From assembly GCA_903923345.1 (NCBI GenBank), contig CAIXXI010000086.1:1-6137 (forward strand): a stretch of DNA of 6,137 nucleotides. The letters are read 5' to 3'. The stretch comes from an uncultured Burkholderiales bacterium (GTDB taxonomy: Bacteria; Pseudomonadota; Gammaproteobacteria; Burkholderiales; Burkholderiaceae_E). The position numbers and the translations under genes are program-made. The notes beneath the pieces are model-generated. The model saw nothing but the letters and a program-made list of their open reading frames with translations, searched no databases and was not told the origin of the DNA. Of the stretch, positions 1 to 5,101 are shown in pieces; the first letter of the stretch is position 1, and the number at the start of each line of letters is the position of its first letter.

Positions 1-642
1 CAGACAGTGACTGCCATGAAGCAGATCGCCCAGAAGATCAGCATCGTCGACGACATCGCCTATCAGACCAATCTGCTCGCCTTGAATGCAGCCATCGAGG
101 CGGCGCGAGCCGGCGAGCATGGCAAAGGCTTTGCTGTGGTGGCCGCAGAAGTACGCAAGCTCGCCGAACGCAGCCAGGAAGCGGCCAAGGAAATCGGTGA
201 TCTCGCCGGAGACAGCGTGAGCACCGCCGAGCGCGCCGGTAAGCTGCTCGGCGAAATCGTGCCCTCGATCCAGAAGACCTCCGAGCTCGTTCAGGAGATT
301 GCCGCAGCCTCGCAGGAGCAGAGCCAGTCGGTCACGCAAATCGGCGGCGCGATGGGGCAGCTGAGCAAAGCCACCCAGCAAAATGCGTCCGCATCCGAGG
401 AGCTGGCAGCCACCTCCGAAGAGCTGTCCGGCCAGGCCGAGCAGCTGCAGCAGTCGGTGGCCTTCTTCAACCTCGGTGAAGAATCCTCGTTCGGCCAAGG
501 CAAGGGTCGATCGGACTCACACGGCGAGCGCCGGCATTCGGCCTCACCGATGCGGGGCGCGCCCCGCAGCCAGGAGCCCTCGGTCAAGGCGAGCAAGCTG
601 GTTGCCGCCACCGGCACCCATGGCAACTTCCGCCCCTACTGA
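1..642 (+). CDS. Methyl-accepting chemotaxis protein, C-terminal signalling domain (5' end cut by window)
   Basis: Membrane or cytoplasmic receptor that controls the CheA kinase. Only the last 213 residues are present, with the reading frame open from base 1. The highly conserved hairpin tip is clear at residues 20-56 (QTNLLALNAAIEAARAGE, then GKGFAVVAAEVRKLA), where receptors contact CheA and CheW. The descending helix carries a typical methylation region (ASQEQSQS at 103-110, TQQNASASEELA at 125-136) and ends near QSVAFF (151-156). A polar, Ser/Gly/Arg-rich tail of about 50 residues follows, ending in NFRPY. The sensor, HAMP and any transmembrane parts lie outside the window, so the ligand cannot be inferred. 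The gene is 10 nt upstream of cheW and surely co-transcribed with it. Assignment to the MCP family is certain; the subclass is not. Confidence 0.97.
   Translation, partial: QTVTAMKQIAQKISIVDDIAYQTNLLALNAAIEAARAGEHGKGFAVVAAEVRKLAERSQEAAKEIGDLAGDSVSTAERAGKLLGEIVPSIQKTSELVQEIAAASQEQSQSVTQIGGAMGQLSKATQQNASASEELAATSEELSGQAEQLQQSVAFFNLGEESSFGQGKGRSDSHGERRHSASPMRGAPRSQEPSVKASKLVAATGTHGNFRPY
625..639 (+). other. Probable CheR/CheB-tethering pentapeptide at the receptor C-terminus (NFRPY)
   Basis: The last five codons of the receptor encode N-F-R-P-Y. As I recall it, the tether consensus is x-[HFYW]-x-x-[HFYW] at the extreme C-terminus after a flexible linker. This peptide has aromatics at positions 2 and 5, and a linker of about 50 disordered-looking residues precedes it. 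The best-known examples end in NWETF-like sequences, so this would be a non-tryptophan variant. Binding is inferred, not shown. Confidence 0.5.
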
Positions 643-647
643 GGAGG
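641..647 (+). promoter_or_regulatory. Ribosome binding site deciding the cheW start
   Basis: GAGGAGG, overlapping the last two bases of the receptor stop codon, lies 5 nt before the ATG at 653. The cheW frame is open for another 270 nt upstream, but that stretch overlaps the receptor gene. This strong Shine-Dalgarno sequence therefore fixes the start at 653. Confidence 0.85.
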
Positions 648-652
648 CCAGC

Positions 653-1198
653 ATGAGCCCCACTACAGTCTCCGGATCGACGCCAGGCAGTGCGATCGCA
701 GCGGGCGGATCAGCCGATGACATTGCCGCGCAGTACCTCACCTTCACGCTGGGTGAGGAGGTGTTTGCAATGGACATCCGGACGGTGCGCGAAATCATCC
801 AGTACGGCCCGATGACCACGGTCCCGCTGATGCCGAATTTCGTTCGCGGCGTGATCAATCTGCGCGGCGCAGTCGTGCCGGTGATCGATCTTCAGGCCCG
901 CTTCGGCAGGCCTGCGGCCGAGGTCAGCAAGAAGACCTGCATCGTGATCTTTGATTCGGTCCGAGAAGGCGAACGGGTCGAGCTGGGTCTGATGGTCGAT
1001 GCGGTCAGCGAGGTGATCGAGATCGCGCCGGGTCAGATCGAGCCGCCACCGAATTTCGGCACTGCGGTCCGTCGCGACTTCATCCTGGGCATGGGCAAGG
1101 TCAGCGGCCGATTCGTGATCGTCCTGGAGCCCGACAAGGCCTTTGACGTGACCGAGATGGCGCAGTTGTGCGAGTCGGCGCAGGCCGCAACCGTCTGA
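653..1198 (+). CDS. cheW: Chemotaxis coupling protein CheW
   Basis: Cytoplasmic adaptor that links receptor hairpin tips to the CheA kinase in the signalling array. The product is 181 residues. The first 26 or so are low-complexity (Ser/Gly/Ala-rich) and may be a disordered tail. The CheW fold then begins at QYLTFTLGEEVFAMDI (27-42) and shows the family signature PNFVRGVINLRGAVVPVIDL (61-80), including the conserved arginines R65 and R71. The second half (LGLMVDAVSEV at 111-121, then FILGMGKV and FVIVLE) completes the double beta-barrel. Length is slightly above the usual 150-170 because of the N-terminal tail. A strong ribosome site at 641-647 supports the start. There is no receiver or histidine kinase domain, so this is CheW and not CheV or a CheA fragment. 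Confidence 0.96.
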   Translation: MSPTTVSGSTPGSAIAAGGSADDIAAQYLTFTLGEEVFAMDIRTVREIIQYGPMTTVPLMPNFVRGVINLRGAVVPVIDLQARFGRPAAEVSKKTCIVIFDSVREGERVELGLMVDAVSEVIEIAPGQIEPPPNFGTAVRRDFILGMGKVSGRFVIVLEPDKAFDVTEMAQLCESAQAATV

Positions 1199-1255
1199 CC
1201 CAGATCCCGGCATCCCGCCGCAAGACTGCTGCTTCAGGAACCACCGGAACCTGTC

Positions 1256-2071
1256 ATGCGCGCGCTCACTGCCCAGACCTACCGACAGATCACCGACCTG
1301 ATGTACGGGTCGATTGGCCTGTCACTGAACGACAGCAAGAAGCCGCTGGTCTCGTCGCGTTTGGGACCTCGCATTCAGCGCCTCGGGCTCGATGGCTTCG
1401 ACGCCTATGTCGAGTTGATCTCAAACGATGCGAGCGGCGGTGAGTTTCAGGTTGCGGTGGATCTGCTGACCACCAATGAAACCTACTTCTTTCGAGAGCC
1501 GGCTCATTACGAGCTGCTTGCCCAACAGATCACACAGAAACGGCCCGCCACGCTGGCGGTCTGGAGCGCGGCCTCGTCTTTCGGCGACGAAGCCTTCAGC
1601 ACCGCGATGCTGCTGGCTGACCTGCAGCAGCAGGGCCGAATCGGCGAGGCCTGGTCGATCCTGGGCACCGACATCAGCGATCGCGTGCTCAAAAGTGCAA
1701 CCGAAGCGATCTATCCCGAGGATCGCCTGCGCAATGTGTCGCCCGAACGGCTCAAACGATATTGCCTGCGCGGCGAAGGCAGCAGCGAAGGCCTCATCCA
1801 GATCCATCCCCGACTGCGTGAGCATGTCCGATTCGGCCAGCTGAATCTGTGCCGCCCCATCGAGGACATCGGCCCCTTCGATGTGATCTTCCTGCGCAAT
1901 GTGCTGATCTATTTTGATGCACCGACCAAATCTCAGGTGGTCGATCGGGTGCTCACCCAGTTGCGACCCGGCGGGCTGTTTTTCCTCGGCACGGCGGAAG
2001 GACGCGTGCCCTGCAAGACCGCGCTTCAGGTGCTTGCACCGGGCGCGTTTCGCAAGGCGATACCTGAGTGA
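1256..2071 (+). CDS. cheR: Chemotaxis protein methyltransferase CheR
   Basis: SAM-dependent O-methyltransferase that methylates specific glutamates in receptor signalling helices (EC 2.1.1.80). The product is 271 residues, normal for CheR. The N-terminal helical domain spans about 1-65. TTNETYFFRE (72-81) is the conserved loop leading into the catalytic domain. The SAM motif I equivalent is VWSAASSFGDEAFS (102-115), GTDIS (137-141) is the acidic motif, and RNVLIYFD (214-221) is the catalytic-domain signature. The small beta-subdomain (RGEGSSEGLIQI, 172-183) matches in length the Salmonella CheR tether-binding loop as I remember it. Motif I differs from the common STGEEPYS. GGA at 1246-1248 (in CCGGAACC) is a weak ribosome site about 7 nt before the ATG. 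The gene follows cheW after 57 nt and overlaps cheD by 4 nt. Confidence 0.95.
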   Translation: MRALTAQTYRQITDLMYGSIGLSLNDSKKPLVSSRLGPRIQRLGLDGFDAYVELISNDASGGEFQVAVDLLTTNETYFFREPAHYELLAQQITQKRPATLAVWSAASSFGDEAFSTAMLLADLQQQGRIGEAWSILGTDISDRVLKSATEAIYPEDRLRNVSPERLKRYCLRGEGSSEGLIQIHPRLREHVRFGQLNLCRPIEDIGPFDVIFLRNVLIYFDAPTKSQVVDRVLTQLRPGGLFFLGTAEGRVPCKTALQVLAPGAFRKAIPE

Positions 2072-2598
2072 GTGCGCCCGAGACGGTCTCGCACACCGAG
2101 TGTGCACAGGGCTATTCGAAGTCTCACACCCTGCATCCAGGCGATGTGGTCTGTGCCGATCGCGGCGAGCGCATGGAGACCCTGTTGGGCTCGTGCGTGG
2201 CAATTATCTTGACCGATCCGCGTCGCACCCTGGGGGCGATGTGCCACTTCGTTCACAGCGGCCCTTCCCTGCGTCGACCCGAGCCGGTCGACCGAGACGA
2301 TCGGCGTGTTGGCGATGCTGCCCATGCCGAGGTCGCACTGACCGCAATGTATCGACTGCTCACCGCGCGCGGCATCAGTCCACGGCAATGCGAGGCCTAT
2401 GTCTACGGCGGTGGCAACCTGTTTCCCGACCTGGTCACCGCATCGCATGTCGGCGAGCTCAATGCGCAATGGGCCATCGAGGTGCTGGCCCGAGAGGGTG
2501 TGTCGGTGATCGAGTCCGATCTCGGTGGCCGCGCCTATCGCAAGCTGTCCTGGGTCGTCGGTTCACAGCACCCTGACGTCATCACCGTCCCTGTCTGA
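2068..2598 (+). CDS. cheD: Chemoreceptor glutamine deamidase CheD
   Basis: Cytoplasmic cysteine hydrolase that converts specific receptor glutamines to glutamates (EC 3.5.1.44), adjusting receptor activity alongside CheR and CheB. The product is 176 residues, normal for CheD. The catalytic cysteine lies in TLLGSCVAI (C43, with T38 just before it). The catalytic histidine is H60 in GAMCHFVHSG, spaced as in the family. YVYGGGNLFP (residues 111-120) is the CheD equivalent of the usual FGGA/G-Mf segment. The start is GTG at 2068, inside the cheR stop (GTGA overlap); no ATG in this frame lies ahead of the conserved core, and the overlap suggests translational coupling. CheC is not visible here, as is usual for proteobacterial clusters where CheD acts without it. 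Confidence 0.93.
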   Translation: MSAPETVSHTECAQGYSKSHTLHPGDVVCADRGERMETLLGSCVAIILTDPRRTLGAMCHFVHSGPSLRRPEPVDRDDRRVGDAAHAEVALTAMYRLLTARGISPRQCEAYVYGGGNLFPDLVTASHVGELNAQWAIEVLAREGVSVIESDLGGRAYRKLSWVVGSQHPDVITVPV

Positions 2599-2602
2599 GG
2601 AG
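2597..2602 (+). promoter_or_regulatory. cheB ribosome binding site overlapping the cheD stop codon
   Basis: GAGGAG begins inside the cheD TGA (2596-2598) and lies 5 nt before the cheB ATG at 2608. Stop codon and ribosome site are fused in the same way at the receptor/cheW junction, consistent with coupled translation along one operon. Confidence 0.8.
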
Positions 2603-2607
2603 CCGTC

Positions 2608-3660
2608 ATGGCAATCAAGGTTTATGTCGTCGACGATTCCGCAGTGGTGCGTCAGACCCTGCTGCATCTGTTGCAGGGCGACCCTGATATCCAGCTGATC
2701 GGCAGCGCGCCCAACCCGCTGATTGCTGGGCCTGCGATCCAGAAGAATCGCCCGGATGTGCTGCTGCTGGATATCGAGATGCCTGGCATGGACGGCCTGA
2801 CCTTCCTGCGTCAGATCATGGATTCGTCGCCGATCCCGACCGTCATCTGCTCCACGCTCACCACCGATGGCAGCAAAGCCGCCCTCGAAGCTTTGGCGGC
2901 CGGCGCGGTCGCAGTGGTCGCAAAGCCCAGGCTCGGTCTGAAGCAGTTCCTGGAGGAGTCCAGGCTCGAACTGGTTCGGGCACTGAAATCGGCTGCCCAA
3001 TCACGGCCCCGTGCGGCAGCACGCCCCCTCACCTCAGGCCCTGCTCGTGCGGCTCGACCCGTGATTGCCGGCTTGCATGCCTTGTCGGTCAACAAGCCGG
3101 TTGCGATCGGCAGCTCGACCGGTGGGACTCAGGCGCTTGAAGCGGTGCTGACCGAGCTGCCCGCTGACGGACCGGGCATCGCCATCGTGCAGCACATGCC
3201 CGAGCGCTTCACGGCCATGTATGCATCACGGCTCGATGGCATCTGCGCCATGAACATTCGTGAGGCGCAAAGCGGTGATCGGATCGAACGCGGCGTGGCG
3301 CTCATCGCCCCCGGCGGCAAGCACATGAAAGTGCGCAAACAGGGTGGCCAGTACTACGCGGAAGTGCTGGCGGGCCCGCCGGTGAACCGCCACTGCCCCT
3401 CGGTTGATGTGCTCTTCAAGTCCATGGCCGAATGCGCGGGCCCGGATGCCTTGGGCATCATCATGACCGGCATGGGCGACGACGGCGCGCGAGGGCTGCT
3501 CGCGATGCATCAGACGGGGGCCAGAACCCTGGCTCAGGATGAAGCCAGTTGCGTGGTGTTCGGTATGCCGCGCGAAGCGATCAAACTGGGGGCAGCCGAT
3601 GACGTCCTGCCTCTTGATCGTATGGCCGGCGAGATTCTGAAATTCGATCGTCGAGGGTAA
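2608..3660 (+). CDS. cheB: Chemotaxis response regulator protein-glutamate methylesterase CheB
   Basis: Phosphorylation-activated enzyme that removes methyl groups from receptor glutamates (EC 3.1.1.61) and can also deamidate glutamines. The product is 350 residues, the standard length. The receiver domain (1-120) has the acidic pair D9-D10, the phospho-acceptor D55 in LLLDIEMPGMDG, S82/T83 and K106 (AKP). A Pro/Ala/Arg-rich linker spans about 130-160. The methylesterase domain carries the catalytic triad: S170 in GSSTGGT, H196 in VQHMPERF, and D292 in GMGDDGA, where many homologues have NDG. The peptide CPSVDVLF (263-270) is another family signature. CheA is the expected phosphodonor but is not in the window. 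CheB is the last gene of the plus-strand run. Confidence 0.97.
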   Translation: MAIKVYVVDDSAVVRQTLLHLLQGDPDIQLIGSAPNPLIAGPAIQKNRPDVLLLDIEMPGMDGLTFLRQIMDSSPIPTVICSTLTTDGSKAALEALAAGAVAVVAKPRLGLKQFLEESRLELVRALKSAAQSRPRAAARPLTSGPARAARPVIAGLHALSVNKPVAIGSSTGGTQALEAVLTELPADGPGIAIVQHMPERFTAMYASRLDGICAMNIREAQSGDRIERGVALIAPGGKHMKVRKQGGQYYAEVLAGPPVNRHCPSVDVLFKSMAECAGPDALGIIMTGMGDDGARGLLAMHQTGARTLAQDEASCVVFGMPREAIKLGAADDVLPLDRMAGEILKFDRRG

Positions 3661-3740
3661 TGGTACTGACGTGGGGTGTCTCAGTCATCGCCCGGTGTAT
3701 TGATGCACTCAGCATTCACCTAAGTGCCGGAACGCGCTGA

Positions 3741-5099
3741 TTATTGGCCGACATCCCGTCCAACAAACACCTGAGAACCCATGCGCGGCAGCAGATAGGC
3801 GAGCACGGCAGGTTCGAGCTCACCGGGCCGCAAGGCGCGCTCGATACGCACATCCTGCGCTTCCCTCAGGTCAACGATCAGCGCTTCAGCACGGGGCACC
3901 GATGGGTCGCCGACCATCACCGTCGGTCGCAAGGTGTCGTCGGGGGCGACTGCAGTGACCAGTGCCACGGCACCATTGGACAATTGAACCAGGGTGCCAG
4001 CGGGCCAGACCCCAAGGCACTTGATGAAGCGCTGCATCAAGGACACATCGAGCGCGGCACTTTCCCGGCGGTACATCGATGCGAGTGCCTCCGCGGGCGT
4101 CATGGCGCGTGTCGGATCGATGGTGTGGCACAGGCCATCGAAGCGATTGGCGATGGACACGATCCGCGTCAGCACCGAGATCTGCTCCTTGACCAAGCCG
4201 TTTGGAAATCCCTGGCCATCGAGCCGTTCGTGGTGATTGCGAATGATCTCAATCACGCTGGGCTGGTCAATCCCGAGTTGTCCGCACAATTGCGTACCGT
4301 GGTCCACATGCGTTCGGTACGAGGCTTCCTGATGCCGATTGCGCAGACCCGCATCGATCCGCAACACGCCGGCGGGCACCATCACTTTGCCCAGGTCGTG
4401 CAGAAGCGCTCCCATACCCAGATGATTGAGCACCTCGGGGTCGAGCTGCAGGCTGCGTCCAAGCAGCAGCGACAGAATCGTGACGTTCAGCGAGTGATAG
4501 CGCACGCCGGTATCCAGCAGCGAATCACTCATCAGATTGACGACAGCATGCTGGCTCGCGACCAGGTCATCAATGATGCTGTCGACCAATCCGCTGGCTT
4601 TTTCGCGCGCCTCGCGCGGGGCAATGAAGACATCGGCCATCAAACCCCGAACCGCTTCGACCGACCGCAGGTACGCCTTCTCGCACCGCGCCAGCTCCTC
4701 CCGCCGCGCCGCCACACGCGCCATCCTCAGCTCGCGCCCCGCCCCCGAAATTGGGGTCAGACCCCCTTTTTCGGAAATTGGGGTCAGACCCCCATTTCTC
4801 TGGCTGAGCTCCCCGGCCAAGTTCTCGTTCGGATCTGGAGTGGCGACCGGCTGGGCGGGTTGCTCGTGCACCGCGTCAGGCGATGCCGGAGCGGCCAGTG
4901 GCAAGGGCTGTGCAGTAGAACGCGCTGGAAAGTACTCGATGTGAGTCAGCCCCATCTCGCGCAGCTTCGCGATTTGCGCCTGGCTCGAAAGACGGAACGA
5001 ATTGAACAGAAAATCGTGATCGATCCAGCGTTCGCCCAATGAGATGTACAGGCCTGGACAGACCTGCTCGATCTTGATGCGAATCGATCCCTCCGCCAT
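3741..5099 (-). CDS. DUF3391/HD-GYP protein, probable cyclic-di-GMP phosphodiesterase
   Basis: Probable cytoplasmic enzyme hydrolysing cyclic-di-GMP, which would affect motility or biofilm choice. The product is 452 residues from the ATG at 5099. Residues 6-58 match the DUF3391 N-terminal domain (IRIKIEQVCPGLYIS, then W-IDHDFLFNSF). A Pro/Ala-rich linker (about 60-100) follows, then a translated repeat (102-119) and a charged helix (120-170). The HD-GYP domain spans about 180-350: H202, HDLGK (H234, D235, K238), H264/H267, NHHERLDGQGFP (H289, H290) and the later D321 in NRFDGLC. All expected metal-ligand positions look filled, but the GYP triplet reads GFP. A C-terminal module (FIKCLGVWPAGTLVQLSNG) is typical of the family. 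The gene starts 2 nt after the synthetase stop, so they are probably co-transcribed. Enzymatic activity is inferred from motifs. Confidence 0.92.
   Translation of the reverse strand: MAEGSIRIKIEQVCPGLYISLGERWIDHDFLFNSFRLSSQAQIAKLREMGLTHIEYFPARSTAQPLPLAAPASPDAVHEQPAQPVATPDPNENLAGELSQRNGGLTPISEKGGLTPISGAGRELRMARVAARREELARCEKAYLRSVEAVRGLMADVFIAPREAREKASGLVDSIIDDLVASQHAVVNLMSDSLLDTGVRYHSLNVTILSLLLGRSLQLDPEVLNHLGMGALLHDLGKVMVPAGVLRIDAGLRNRHQEASYRTHVDHGTQLCGQLGIDQPSVIEIIRNHHERLDGQGFPNGLVKEQISVLTRIVSIANRFDGLCHTIDPTRAMTPAEALASMYRRESAALDVSLMQRFIKCLGVWPAGTLVQLSNGAVALVTAVAPDDTLRPTVMVGDPSVPRAEALIVDLREAQDVRIERALRPGELEPAVLAYLLPRMGSQVFVGRDVGQ
4747..4798 (-). repeat. Tandem palindromic repeat (two GGGGTCAGACCCC units) inside the HD-GYP coding sequence
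   Basis: The 20-mer GAAATTGGGGTCAGACCCCC occurs twice, at 4747-4766 and 4774-4793, with an exact 27-nt period. Each contains the perfect inverted repeat GGGGTC-A-GACCCC (4753-4765 and 4780-4792). In the second copy, A/T flanks extend the palindrome to 23 bp (4775-4797) with one mismatched pair. Read on the minus strand in the gene's frame, the copies encode NGGLTPISE and KGGLTPISG, so the period of 9 codons keeps the frame. The repeat lies in the linker between DUF3391 and HD-GYP. From memory, GGGGTCAGACCCC-type palindromes are dispersed in proteobacterial genomes and occur near REP-associated (Y1) transposase genes; no transposase is present here. Confidence 0.85.
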
Positions 5100-5101
5100 G
5101 C

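Noticed and set aside
383..652. An upstream extension of the cheW frame by 90 codons
   Set aside because: It overlaps the receptor gene, its translation is Arg/Pro/Ser-rich and unlike CheW, and a strong ribosome site directly precedes the ATG at 653.
692..699. GCGATCGC octamer (also at 1677-1684), like the cyanobacterial HIP1 sequence
   Set aside because: Only isolated copies were seen, in GC-rich coding DNA with many CGATCG-type words. Nothing else suggests cyanobacteria or a functional site.
1199..1255. The 57-nt cheW-cheR gap as an internal promoter or small regulatory element
   Set aside because: I could see no -35/-10 pair, operator-like palindrome or small open frame, only short GGAAC words that serve at best as ribosome-site candidates.
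1421..2203. A 260-codon open frame on the minus strand across cheR and cheD
   Set aside because: It lies opposite two well-supported genes, spans their junction, has no recognisable motif and looks like a codon-bias shadow.
3694..3720. Bulged hairpin (GGTG, 4-nt bulge, GATGC / GCATT, CACC) as a terminator between convergent genes
   Set aside because: It includes a wobble pair and a bulge, and there is no T-run on either strand; too weak to annotate.
3744..5042. A 432-codon open frame on the plus strand, antisense to the HD-GYP gene
   Set aside because: The minus-strand frame has clear DUF3391 and HD-GYP motifs. The plus-strand translation is rich in His/Arg/Gln with no recognisable domain, as expected for a shadow frame in GC-rich coding DNA.
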